From Bacillota bacterium (GTDB lineage: Bacteria; Bacillota; Dethiobacteria; SKNC01): DNA of 17,274 nt. Every line of letters starts with the position of its first letter. Position 1 is the stretch's first letter. Positions 1-6,905 of the stretch are shown here, in pieces. The position numbers and the translations under genes are program-made. The notes under the pieces were generated by a model. The model searched no databases and was not told the DNA's origin. It was given only the letters and a program-made list of their open reading frames with translations. The stretch covers positions 1 to 17,274 of the forward strand of contig SKLX01000157.1 in NCBI GenBank assembly GCA_007121375.1, in the 5' to 3' direction.

Positions 1-1538
1 AAGCTCTCCATAGAAACTTCTATCAGGGAAGAAAGGGGTAAGGAAATATCTGATTCCAGGAGGATATAAACAATACCTAAAGCCTGTCTTCTCAAGGCAT
101 AGGGATCCTGGGAACCGGTAGGCTGAATGCCAATTCCAAAAGCTCCCACAATATTGTCAATTTTATCCCCCAGGCTGACCAGGGATCCTGCCAGGGTTTC
201 GGGGAGTTCGTCACCGGCATAACGGGGCAGGTAATGCTCGTAAATACCCCTGGCGATAACTTCTCCTTCTCCCGCCAGGTCCGCATATTCTCGCCCCATT
301 ATTCCCTGAAGCTCGGGAAACTCATATACCATAAGGGTCATCAGGTCAAACTTGCAAAGGTATGCCACCCGGGAAACCTGTTTTTGAGGTTCTTCCTTCA
401 GGTTCATCTTTTCTGCCATATATTCCGATAACTTTTTTATACGCTGGGTTTTGTCATATAGGGTTCCCAGATCTTCCTGAAAAATAACATCTTTTAATTT
501 TTCCACATACTCGTCGGGTTTGGTCTTTTGATCCTCCCGGAAGAAAAACTGGGCATCAGCCAGGCGGGCCTTTAAAACCCGCTCGTTTCCAACTTTAACA
601 TTTCCCTTAACATCCTCTTTTACATTACTGATGGTAATGAAATAGGGTAAAAGGCTCCCCTCCCGGGATACTACAGGGAAGTACCTCTGGTGGGACTGCA
701 TACTGGTAATGAGGACTTCTTCAGGTATCTCCAAAAAATCAGAAGAAAATTCTCCTGCTACAGCGTAAGGATATTCCACCAGATAATTTACTTCATTAAG
801 GAGGCCCTCCTCCTGGAGGGGGACACCTCCCAGGGAGGTAGCGGCTTCCTTCGCCTGCTTTTTAATTATTTCCTCTCTTTCCTCCTGGTCAACAATCACA
901 TAAGAATCAGCCATTATTTTTAAATACTCTCCAGGTGCCTTAACTTCAAAGGGTCCGGGAGCCAAAAACCGGTGGCCATAGGTCAGGTTCCCTGCTTCCA
1001 GGCCGGCATAATTAAAGGGAAGTTTATCTTCACCATACATGGCTAAAATCCACCTGATAGGCCGGGCGAAACGAACCTCTTTAGAGTACCAGTACATGGG
1101 CTTGGGAAAGGAAATATCCTCTATCACTTTCCTTAATATTCCCGGGAGCAGCTCAATGGTCTTACCCCCCTGGATTTTCTTGGTGGCAAAAACATACTCT
1201 CCCCCCTGAAACTCTTCTATGGTAAGGTCCTGGATCCTAACTCCCTGGGAGCGGGCAAAACCTTCCGCAGCTTTGGTGGGATTTCCCTGGTCATCAAAGG
1301 CCGCCTGTTTGGCCGGCCCCTTTTTCTTTTCCTCCAGGTCCGCCTGATTTTCTTCTACCCCCTTTACCAGAAGGGTTAACCGCCGGGGGGTTCCATAGGT
1401 TTTAACCTTATCAATCTTTATGCGATTTTCATCAAATAAATTTACGGCGATTTCTTCCATCTGGTCCAGGGCGCTGTCCATAAACCTGGCAGGTATTTCT
1501 TCCGTCCCAATTTCCAGTATTAATTCCCTGTTACTCAT
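1..1538 (-). CDS. glyS: Glycine--tRNA ligase beta subunit, N-terminal 512 residues (cut by the window edge)
   Basis: This is the beta subunit of the alpha2beta2 (bacterial type) glycyl-tRNA synthetase, which with GlyQ charges tRNA-Gly with glycine in the cytoplasm. Translating from the ATG at 1538 gives MSNRELILEIGTEEIPARFM, the usual GlyS N terminus, and the frame stays open to base 1. Landmarks include YGTPRRLTLLV, FPKPMYWY, VRFARPIRWI, SMQSHQRYFPV and LGDKIDNIVGAFGIG. GlyS is usually near 690 residues, so roughly the last quarter, including the anticodon-binding part, lies outside the window. The ATG overlaps the glyQ stop by 8 bases (ATGAGTAA), which implies translational coupling. It belongs to the T-box-controlled glyQ transcript. 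The identification is secure from conserved motifs. Confidence 0.96.
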   Translation of the reverse strand, partial: MSNRELILEIGTEEIPARFMDSALDQMEEIAVNLFDENRIKIDKVKTYGTPRRLTLLVKGVEENQADLEEKKKGPAKQAAFDDQGNPTKAAEGFARSQGVRIQDLTIEEFQGGEYVFATKKIQGGKTIELLPGILRKVIEDISFPKPMYWYSKEVRFARPIRWILAMYGEDKLPFNYAGLEAGNLTYGHRFLAPGPFEVKAPGEYLKIMADSYVIVDQEEREEIIKKQAKEAATSLGGVPLQEEGLLNEVNYLVEYPYAVAGEFSSDFLEIPEEVLITSMQSHQRYFPVVSREGSLLPYFITISNVKEDVKGNVKVGNERVLKARLADAQFFFREDQKTKPDEYVEKLKDVIFQEDLGTLYDKTQRIKKLSEYMAEKMNLKEEPQKQVSRVAYLCKFDLMTLMVYEFPELQGIMGREYADLAGEGEVIARGIYEHYLPRYAGDELPETLAGSLVSLGDKIDNIVGAFGIGIQPTGSQDPYALRRQALGIVYILLESDISLPLSSLIEVSMES

Positions 1539-2418
1539 TCTTTTCACCCCTTTCCCTTAAAAGAGGAAACCCAAGATTCTTCCTCTGCTCCATGTATTTT
1601 TCCGCACAAAGGCGGGCTATATTCCTCACCCTGCCAATGTATCCTGTCCTTTCTGTTACGCTTATGGCTCCCCGGGCATCCAGCAGATTAAAGGTGTGGG
1701 AGCATTTAAGGACGTTATCATAACCGGGTAATACCAGATTCATTTCCAGCAATCGACCCGCTTCCTTTTCGTAAATATTAAACAGGTTGAAAAGGACTTC
1801 CGGGTCAGACTTTTCAAAGCAGTAGTAGGAATTTTCCACCTCGGCCCGGTGAAAAACTTCACCGTAGGTAATACCATCAACCCATTCCAGGTCAAAAACA
1901 TTTTCTTTACCCTGGATAAACATGGCGATGCGTTCCAGGCCGTAGGTTAATTCCACGGGTACAGCCTCCACGTCGAAGCTGCCCACCTGCTGGAAGTAAG
2001 TAAACTGGGTGATTTCCATACCGTCCAGCCATACTTCCCATCCCAGGCCCCAGGCTCCTAGAGTAGGAGACTCCCAGTTGTCTTCCACAAAGCGGATATC
2101 ATGCTCCAGGGGATCAATCCCCAGGGAATAGAGGCTTTCCAGGTAAAGGTCCTGGATATCCGGGGGAGTAGGCTTTAAGATAACCTGGTACTGGTGGTGC
2201 TGGTGTAAACGGTTGGGGTTTTCACCATACCTTCCGTCGGTAGGCCTCCGGGAAGGTTCCACGTATCCTACATTCCAGGGCTCAGGCCCCAGGGAACGCA
2301 AAAAAGTAGCAGGGTTCATGGTACCTGCGCCTTTTTCTACGTCATAGGGCTGCCAGATGAGACACTTCCTTTTTGCCCAGTAGTCTTCAAGTTTTAGAAT
2401 GACTTCTTGAAAGTTCAT
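1531..2418 (-). CDS. glyQ: Glycine--tRNA ligase alpha subunit
   Basis: This is the catalytic alpha subunit of the heterotetrameric bacterial glycyl-tRNA synthetase. At 295 residues it has the normal length. The protein begins MNFQEVILKLEDYWAKRKC and contains the family's QPYDVEKGAGTMNPATFLRSLGPEPW and YVEPSRRPTDGRYGENPNR stretches (class II aminoacyl-tRNA synthetase core, motif 2 region), with THFxxLDARGAISVTER-like sequence near residue 250. The start has a strong ribosome binding site (AGGAGGAGCAAA before the ATG). It is the first gene of a glyQ-glyS unit preceded by a T-box leader (about 2450-2660), so expression should rise when uncharged tRNA-Gly accumulates. The separate alpha and beta genes are the ordinary arrangement in most Firmicutes. 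Confidence 0.98.
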   Translation of the reverse strand: MNFQEVILKLEDYWAKRKCLIWQPYDVEKGAGTMNPATFLRSLGPEPWNVGYVEPSRRPTDGRYGENPNRLHQHHQYQVILKPTPPDIQDLYLESLYSLGIDPLEHDIRFVEDNWESPTLGAWGLGWEVWLDGMEITQFTYFQQVGSFDVEAVPVELTYGLERIAMFIQGKENVFDLEWVDGITYGEVFHRAEVENSYYCFEKSDPEVLFNLFNIYEKEAGRLLEMNLVLPGYDNVLKCSHTFNLLDARGAISVTERTGYIGRVRNIARLCAEKYMEQRKNLGFPLLRERGEKNE

Positions 2419-2450
2419 TTTGCTCCTCCTGTAAATTTTTTAAGGAAAAT

Positions 2451-2660
2451 AAAAAATCCCTTGCACCCCATAGTTTAACTATAGGGACGAGAGATCTTTC
2501 CCGCGGTTCCACCCTACTTGACTCCATGAAAGAGGAGTCCCCTTGTTATAACTGCTCCGGAATGCCCTTCACCAGTATCCTTTACCAGGCTTCTCACCAC
2601 TCCCTGGCTCGCTGTTAAATTACCACTGGCTACTCCTTCCCTTCATAGCAAAAGGGCGAT
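2451..2660 (-). ncRNA. T-box riboswitch (glycine-specific leader of glyQS) with terminator
   Basis: On the minus strand the leader carries the T-box core AGGGTGGAACCGCG (plus-strand 2502-2515). Upstream are a Stem I with the AGTA loop-E element, the AGCGAGCCAGGG apical elements, and a small hairpin GACTCC/GGAGTC just before the T box. CCAGT pairs with ACTGG and GGAA with TTCC around the specifier loop; the loop presents GGGCA, so the specifier codon is read as GGC (plus-strand 2564-2566), a glycine codon. Downstream, 2456-2495 folds into a long hairpin with ATCTCT/AGGGAT at its base and CCCTATAGT/ACTATGGGG at its tip, followed by six U (2456-2451), an intrinsic terminator. CCCTAT of that stem can also pair with the T-box AGTAGGG to form the antiterminator. 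The 5' boundary is approximate. Confidence 0.95.
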
Positions 2661-2672
2661 TAATTTTTATTA

Positions 2673-2701
2673 ACTTTAACAAAAAAACCTTTAAATGTCA
2701 A
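2673..2701 (-). promoter_or_regulatory. Promoter of the glyQS T-box transcript
   Basis: On the minus strand a perfect -35 TTGACA (2701-2696) is followed after 17 bases by TAAAGT (2678-2673) as the best -10. It sits just upstream of the T-box leader and downstream of the DUF4342 gene stop. The -10 is imperfect, and a neighbouring A+T-rich hexamer could serve instead. Confidence 0.7.
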
Positions 2702-2727
2702 GATTTTTAACGGCTGTGGATATTATT

Positions 2728-3150
2728 TTACTCTACGGGCCCTTCTGGTCTTTCGGACTGGTCCTCCTGGTCTTTTGGCTTTTCTTCTGAAGATCTTTTA
2801 TCCAGGTGAAGGGAATAACGGGTAAATAGTAGGAGGAGGGTACCTACGGCTGCTGCCTTGGGAAAAACCAGGGCCCCCGCTGCTCCCAGGGGAGCAGGAA
2901 TATCCGCTACCGTCTTTTCCCTGGATTTAACCTTTATCCTGGTATCCGAGCTCTTTTTCAATATTTCCCGGAACCGGTTGATGGCTTCCCTGTATTCCCC
3001 CTGGTTTATCCAGTTTTTTTCCCGTTCCTCCAGAAGTATAACGGCTTCAACTACATCTCCCTGTACCGCCTCCAGGGCCGCCTTGGCTTCCTTATAAGAA
3101 GAACCCGTTCTTTCCTTAACCTGGTCTATCTTTTCCAGGGTAATGGACAT
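2728..3150 (-). CDS. DUF4342 protein with N-terminal UBA/TS-N-like domain
   Basis: This 140-residue protein has two recognisable parts. Residues about 1-42 (ITLEKIDQVKERTGSSYKEAKAALEAVQGDVVEAVILLEE) form a three-helix UBA/EF-Ts-N-like fold. Residues about 70-118 match the DUF4342 pattern: TRIKVKSREKTVADIPAPLGAAGALVFPKAAAVGTLLLLFTRYSL, with a glycine/alanine-rich hydrophobic stretch that could insert in or lie on a membrane. The tail is acidic and charged (SSEEKPKDQEDQSERPEGPVE). The biochemical role of DUF4342 proteins is not known to me. Comparable proteins occur in Firmicutes, sometimes near housekeeping genes. Here it has its own promoter and no visible terminator before the glyQS promoter. 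The ATG at 3150 follows AAAGGGGCGAG, an acceptable ribosome binding site. The family call is moderately sure; the function is unknown. Confidence 0.8.
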   Translation of the reverse strand: MSITLEKIDQVKERTGSSYKEAKAALEAVQGDVVEAVILLEEREKNWINQGEYREAINRFREILKKSSDTRIKVKSREKTVADIPAPLGAAGALVFPKAAAVGTLLLLFTRYSLHLDKRSSEEKPKDQEDQSERPEGPVE

Positions 3151-3191
3151 GAAACTCGCCCCTTTCTTAAGCTACAATCTTAGCTTATGTT

Positions 3192-3200
3192 ATTATAACA
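3192..3200 (-). promoter_or_regulatory. Extended -10 promoter of the DUF4342 gene, inside a palindrome
   Basis: The minus strand reads TGTTATAAT, a perfect extended -10 (TGn plus TATAAT), about 42 bases before the DUF4342 ATG. The -35 is poor (TTAAAA-like). The -10 lies within the palindrome TGTTATAATAACA (3188-3200), which may simply reflect the promoter or may bind a regulator. Confidence 0.6.
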
Positions 3201-3216
3201 CTTTTTATCCAAATTT

Positions 3217-3975
3217 TTAATGGTCCTCTTCTCCTGCCAGGCCTTCCAGAAAAGCCAGGGATTTGCAGGAGCCCAGGTTCATGTTGTACTCCAGAAATTT
3301 CTTATTGATAAATGCAATCTCCTTCTTATGGGGAGGCTGGATTTTTAAAATCTTTAGGCGGGATAAGTCAGAAGTTATCAGCTTTTTTAATAGGGAACGA
3401 ACCCCCAGGGATATCTTTAAAGAATGGCCCTGACTGGAGGTGCACCTGGAGCATAAAAGGCCTCCCTCTCTATAATCCAGCCGGTAAGAAGGGGCTTCAC
3501 CGCCGCAGGCCAGACATCCCTCCAGGTGGGGCTGGTAACCGGAAAGGCTGAGGAGTTTTAACTCAAAGGAACGGGCCAAAACCTCCATATCCCCTTCCCC
3601 TTCTTCCAGGGCTTTAAAAGCCGACAAAAGAAGCCAGTAAATTTCGGGACTGGGCACTTTTTCTTCCAGGAGCTTTCCTGACAGCTCACAAAAATACTGG
3701 CCGTAACTGTACTTGAATAAATCCTCCCGGAGGGAATAAAAAGAATTTTTAATTTCCGCCTGGGTAACGGTAGCCAGGGTTTTACCCATGTAAAAAAGGA
3801 ATTCCCCCCGGATAAAAAGCTGGACACAGGCGGCCAGCTTGCTTTTGGTCTTGCAGGCTCCCCGGGCGATGGAGGGAATTTTACCTGCATCTGGGGTAAG
3901 TATAGTTAAGAGCTTATCGGCTTCCCCGTAATTACCCGACCTGATCACCAGACCTTCTGTGCGAAGATTTTTCAT
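3217..3975 (-). CDS. recO: DNA repair protein RecO
   Basis: RecO is the recombination mediator that, with RecR and RecF, loads RecA on SSB-coated single-stranded DNA. The 252-residue product has the N-terminal OB-fold (LRTEGLVIRSGNYGEADKLLTILTPDAGKIPSIARGA, about residues 4-80), a helical middle region, and a four-cysteine zinc site (C154, C157, C175, C178: CLACGG...CSRC) typical of Firmicute RecO. The length fits the family. The ATG at 3975 lies 62 bases downstream of the era stop with only a modest purine-rich ribosome site (GGGAGAAGGGCTGG), so era and recO are probably co-transcribed. No terminator is visible after its stop; the next promoter begins within 20 bases. The era-recO order is common in Firmicutes. 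Confidence 0.96.
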   Translation of the reverse strand: MKNLRTEGLVIRSGNYGEADKLLTILTPDAGKIPSIARGACKTKSKLAACVQLFIRGEFLFYMGKTLATVTQAEIKNSFYSLREDLFKYSYGQYFCELSGKLLEEKVPSPEIYWLLLSAFKALEEGEGDMEVLARSFELKLLSLSGYQPHLEGCLACGGEAPSYRLDYREGGLLCSRCTSSQGHSLKISLGVRSLLKKLITSDLSRLKILKIQPPHKKEIAFINKKFLEYNMNLGSCKSLAFLEGLAGEEDH

Positions 3976-4037
3976 AATGATATCCAGCCCTTCTCCCTTT
4001 GCTTGCCCCTGGTTGTCCTGCCGAGCCCGTTACCCGA

Positions 4038-4928
4038 CTACTGCTGGGAATAACCCAGGTTTTTTAACTGCTGTTTTTTACTGCGCCAGTCTTTTTTCAC
4101 CTTTACCCATAGTTCCAAATAAACTTTGGAGCCCAGGAGCCTTTCAATATCTTCCCGGGCCTTCTTTCCGATTTCCCGAAGCATGCTGCCGGATTTTCCT
4201 ACGATAATCCCCTTCTGGGACTCCCGCTCCACGTAAATATTGGCGCTTATATATACCAGATCCTTCCCTTCCCGTTCCTTCATTTCTTCCACCTCTACCG
4301 CCACCGAGTGGGGGACCTCATCCCGGGTAAGCTCCAGGATTTTTTCTCGAATTAACTCTGCCGCCACGAAGCGTTCCGGCTGGTCCGTGATCATATCCTC
4401 GGGATAATACTGGGGACCTTCGGGTAAGTACTCAATTATGGTACCCAGGAGGGAGTCCACATTATCCCCCTGGAGGGCTGAAATGGGAATTACCTGGGCA
4501 AAATCATGAAGGCGCCGGTAATTATCCATTATGTCTTCCAGTTCCCCCTTTTTGACCAGGTCCGATTTATTTATAACTAAAAAAACGGGAGTTTTGACCT
4601 CCCTTAAAATATTGGCTATATATTCATCCCCCCGGCCCGGGGTGTAGGAGGCCTCCACCAAAAAAAGGATGATATCCACATCTTGAAGGGCCTCCAGGGA
4701 AACCCTCACCATGTATTCCCCCAGCTTATGCTTTGGCTTGTGTAACCCCGGGGTATCCAAAAAAATAATTTGAGCCTGGGAAGTAGTTAAAATACAGGTT
4801 ATTTTATTCCTGGTAGTTTGAGGCTTTTCAGAAATTATAGCCATTTTCTCTCCTATTAACCGGTTCAGGAGAGTTGATTTCCCTACATTAGGCCTTCCTA
4901 TAATGGCAACCAGCCCTGACTTAAACAT
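4038..4928 (-). CDS. era: GTPase Era
   Basis: Era is the essential GTPase that binds the 3' end of 16S rRNA and assists 30S subunit maturation at the membrane/cytoplasm interface. I place the start at the ATG at 4928 (MFKSGLVAII), because GGAGGT stands five bases upstream; an in-frame ATG at 4952 would add eight residues but has no good ribosome site. The 296-residue protein shows G1 GRPNVGKS (11-18), TTRNK (G2 region, 38-42), G3 DTPG (58-61), G4 NKSD, an ISALQGDN G5, and a C-terminal KH domain with GIIVGKSGSMLREIGKKAR. All GTPase motifs are intact and the length is normal. It is upstream of recO in the same direction. Confidence 0.97.
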   Translation of the reverse strand: MFKSGLVAIIGRPNVGKSTLLNRLIGEKMAIISEKPQTTRNKITCILTTSQAQIIFLDTPGLHKPKHKLGEYMVRVSLEALQDVDIILFLVEASYTPGRGDEYIANILREVKTPVFLVINKSDLVKKGELEDIMDNYRRLHDFAQVIPISALQGDNVDSLLGTIIEYLPEGPQYYPEDMITDQPERFVAAELIREKILELTRDEVPHSVAVEVEEMKEREGKDLVYISANIYVERESQKGIIVGKSGSMLREIGKKAREDIERLLGSKVYLELWVKVKKDWRSKKQQLKNLGYSQQ

Positions 4929-4996
4929 GTTTACCTCCATATGCATATTCATTAATATTCCAGGTTTTTTATTTATGCAGGATAATGACTTTAAAT

Positions 4997-5491
4997 TTAA
5001 CTTCTCAAGGTAGCCTTTAAGGTATCCGGGTCCAGGAGTATTTCCAGGGCAGTATCCACGTCCTTAACCGCCATATCGGCTTTTAAAAGGGAAGGAACGC
5101 TGCAGCCTTCCTCTCCTAACACTGCTATCCCCAGGAGGGAGGCTTCCAGCATTAACTGGTCATTATCCCCGTTTCCCAGGGCAATGGTTTCACCAGGCCC
5201 TTTTTCCCTTATAAATTCAGCCTTTCCTTCCTTTTCCCGGCCTTTTTTAATAAGACACACTTCTGCTTCCAGGCTGCTGCAAAGGTGATGAGCCTTTCCC
5301 CGGGTATCAGCCGTCAAAACATACACGTTGACCCTGCGGGAAAGCTCATTAATCAATCGCCTGGTTGATTCGCGGATTTTACCCTGGAAGGCAATGGTTC
5401 CGTTCAGGTCCAGGACCAGGTGCTTTATTCTCAGAATCCCGCGGCCGGGAATATCATAAAACAATCCCTTTTCACTGGGAATTTCCTTCAT
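4997..5491 (-). CDS. HAD-superfamily phosphatase, 'soluble P-type ATPase-like' (COG4087 type)
   Basis: This 164-residue protein has the haloacid dehalogenase fold motifs but no cap domain large enough to see. Motif I is DLNGT (nucleophile D28), motif II is the threonine in VLTADT, motif III is a lysine in the IKKGREKEGKAEF region, and motif IV is GNGDNDQLM. The residue two after the nucleophile, normally the Asp general acid/base of HAD phosphatases, is Asn. In this respect it resembles P-type ATPases (DKTGT) and the stand-alone 'soluble P-type ATPase' proteins. Its substrate is unknown to me. It lies 15 bases after the DUF134 gene and probably belongs to the fur-DUF134 unit. The ATG at 5491 has GGGAG ten bases upstream. 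The family is fairly sure; a link to metal handling is an inference from neighbours only. Confidence 0.85.
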   Translation of the reverse strand: MKEIPSEKGLFYDIPGRGILRIKHLVLDLNGTIAFQGKIRESTRRLINELSRRVNVYVLTADTRGKAHHLCSSLEAEVCLIKKGREKEGKAEFIREKGPGETIALGNGDNDQLMLEASLLGIAVLGEEGCSVPSLLKADMAVKDVDTALEILLDPDTLKATLRS

Positions 5492-5506
5492 TGATCATAT
5501 TCTCCC

Positions 5507-5932
5507 TTATTCCTTTTGGGTCTTCTCCCTGAAAATGTTTTGGCTTTCACACCTGGGGCAGGCAAGGTCTTTGCCCCTCTGGCCTGTGCCAAAGGGAACC
5601 TCCCAGCTGTGGCTGCAGTTACTGCATTTAAAATGGCGCATGTTAAGCTTAAACCTGCCGCCTTCTATCCTGATGGCTTTGGCTCCCGTTAAAGCTTCCG
5701 CCACTTTACTGCGGGCGGAAGTTAAAATCCGCTGGAAGGTGGGGCGGGAAACCTTCATCCTTTCAGCGCAGGCCTCCTGCTCCAGCCCCTCCACATCCTT
5801 TAAACGTAATGCCTCCAGTTCCTCTACATTAAGAATAACTTCTTCCAGTTCTCGAAGGGGAACACCTGCAGGCTTAAAGTAATTGTGGTGGGGAATATTT
5901 TCTACGTGTCTCCATTTAGGAGTTCGAGGCAT
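5507..5932 (-). CDS. DUF134 family helix-turn-helix protein with C-terminal zinc ribbon
   Basis: This 141-residue protein starts MPRTPKWRHVENIPHHNYFKPAGVPLRELE, the characteristic DUF134 N terminus. A helix-turn-helix of sigma-70 region-4 type follows at about residues 36-80 (LNVEELEALRLKDVEGLEQEACAERMKVSRPTFQRILTSARSKVAEAL). The C-terminal extension has C103, C106, C125 and C128 (CSNC...CPRC), a probable zinc ribbon. It is most likely a DNA-binding regulator. DUF134 proteins are often encoded beside NifX/Mrp-type genes, as here, so a role in controlling that cassette is plausible but not shown. The ATG follows AAGGGAGG by eight bases. The gene overlaps the end of the fur-type gene by 17 bases, so the two are translationally linked. 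Confidence 0.9.
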   Translation of the reverse strand: MPRTPKWRHVENIPHHNYFKPAGVPLRELEEVILNVEELEALRLKDVEGLEQEACAERMKVSRPTFQRILTSARSKVAEALTGAKAIRIEGGRFKLNMRHFKCSNCSHSWEVPFGTGQRGKDLACPRCESQNIFREKTQKE

Positions 5933-6386
5933 CCTCCTGGCCTCCCTTCCGGCATTCTTTACAGCGGCCGAAAATATTCAGAGTATGATAATCCAGCTGG
6001 AAATCATGCCCTTTGCAAATTTCCTCCTGCCGCTTTTCTATTACCGGATCTTCAAACTGAACAACTTTTCCGCAGTCCAGACATACCAGGTGGTCATGGT
6101 GGTAATGACCGAAAATATGCTCGTAATAGGCCTTACCTTCCCCAAAATCCACCTTTTCCACCAGGCTGCTATCTACCAGGAGATTCAGGGTCCGATAGAC
6201 GGAAGCCCGGGATACATCTTTCCCCTCCTTCTTTAACATGAAGAGGAGGTCCTCTGCATCGAAATGGTCATGGATGGAAAAGACCTTTTTTAATATTTCC
6301 TTTCGCTCTGAAGTAAGCTTTAAACCCTTATCCTTCAGGTACTCATGGAATTTATCCAGGGCAGCTTCAGAAACTTTCAATTCCAT
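5916..6386 (-). CDS. Fur-family transcriptional regulator
   Basis: This 156-residue protein has the Fur fold. The N-terminal winged helix includes LKLTSERKEILKKVF and a recognition helix VSRASVYRTLNLLV (about 58-71); the C-terminal dimerisation and metal-binding part includes EHIFGHYHHDHLVCLDCGKVVQFED. Structural zinc cysteines C102/C105 and C142/C145 are both present. The subgroup (Fur, PerR, Zur or other) cannot be decided by eye; the histidine cluster HYHHDH at 94-99 is the regulatory metal site region. The ATG at 6386 follows AGGTGA very closely, and a TTG two codons later has better spacing, so the true start may be two residues shorter. It has its own promoter with a palindrome over the -35, and overlaps the DUF134 gene downstream. 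Confidence 0.92.
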   Translation of the reverse strand: MELKVSEAALDKFHEYLKDKGLKLTSERKEILKKVFSIHDHFDAEDLLFMLKKEGKDVSRASVYRTLNLLVDSSLVEKVDFGEGKAYYEHIFGHYHHDHLVCLDCGKVVQFEDPVIEKRQEEICKGHDFQLDYHTLNIFGRCKECRKGGQEDASNS

Positions 6387-6429
6387 TCACCTACTTTTTC
6401 CAGCTTTCCTCGTGAAACCAATATAAGTT

Positions 6430-6458
6430 ATTTTAACACAGTTAAAGGCCTTTGACAA
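6430..6458 (-). promoter_or_regulatory. Promoter of the fur-DUF134-HAD unit
   Basis: The minus strand has TTGTCA (6458-6453), 17 bases, then TAAAAT (6435-6430), preceded by TG to make an extended -10 (TGTTAAAAT). It starts immediately beyond the stop of the upstream NifX-like gene. Confidence 0.75.
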
Positions 6459-6461
6459 AGG
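6449..6461. promoter_or_regulatory. Perfect 13-bp palindrome over the -35 of the fur-type promoter
   Basis: CCTTTGACAAAGG is a perfect inverted repeat (6-bp arms, one central base) that covers the -35 hexamer. Its position suits an operator. The loop is too short for an RNA hairpin terminator. It does not match the classic Fur or PerR box, so the binding protein is unknown. Confidence 0.45.
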
Positions 6462-6463
6462 TA

Positions 6464-6820
6464 TTAATCCTGGTCACAGGTGTGACCCGGGCCATGACTG
6501 CAAAAACTTTCTCCCTGTTCTAACTGGTCCCGGAGGAAACTTTCTATTACCTGTTTCAACTCCCCCGAAACCCCCGTAATGGGTTCAATATTCCTCTCTT
6601 TAAATAAGTTCTGGGCTTTGGGGCCCATTCCTCCCGCAATAATATAAGAAACTTCAAAGGAAGAGAGAAAAAGGGGGAGAAAGCCCGGTTGGTGCCCGGG
6701 ATTCAATATAGTTTCCCTGTTAACTACCTGGTTTCCTCTAATATCTACAATGGTATATTCAGGACATCGTCCAAAATGTTCCGCTACGAAACCCTCATCT
6801 GTTGCCAGGGCAATTCTCAT
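6464..6820 (-). CDS. NifX/NifB-type dinitrogenase iron-molybdenum cofactor-binding domain protein (second copy)
   Basis: This single-domain protein belongs to the family that binds metal-sulfur clusters during nitrogenase cofactor transfer (NifX, NafY, NifB C terminus) and in the molybdenum-copper orange protein of Desulfovibrio. Signature stretches are MRIALATDEGFVAEHFGRCPEYTIVDI and IIAGGMGPKAQNLFKERNIEPITG. I start it at the ATG at 6820 because AAAGGAG lies eight bases before it; an ATG at 6838 is upstream of that ribosome site. The product is 118 residues. The C terminus carries CSHGPGHTC, a Cys/His tail that could bind metal. It is separated from the DUF5320 gene by a hairpin at 6866-6898. 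No nitrogenase genes are visible, so the client cluster is unknown. Confidence 0.92.
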   Translation of the reverse strand: MRIALATDEGFVAEHFGRCPEYTIVDIRGNQVVNRETILNPGHQPGFLPLFLSSFEVSYIIAGGMGPKAQNLFKERNIEPITGVSGELKQVIESFLRDQLEQGESFCSHGPGHTCDQD

Positions 6821-6865
6821 TTTCATTTCTCCTTTCATTTTGTTATATGTAATAGTTCAATAAAG

Positions 6866-6898
6866 GGGGTAAAGGAATAATTTTCAGCCCTTTACCCC
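6866..6898 (-). terminator. Hairpin between the DUF5320 and NifX-like genes, possible weak terminator
   Basis: GGGGTAAAGG and CCTTTACCCC form a perfect 10-bp stem with a 13-base loop. On the minus strand it is followed only by CTTTATTG, a poor U tract. It could be a partial terminator or an mRNA-stability element that lowers expression of the last gene. Confidence 0.5.
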
Positions 6899-6905
6899 GG
6901 GATAA

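Noticed and set aside
5535..6241. Plus-strand open frames of 115 to 118 codons opposite the DUF134 and fur-type genes
   Set aside because: They lie antisense to well-conserved proteins, show no family motifs and lack ribosome sites.
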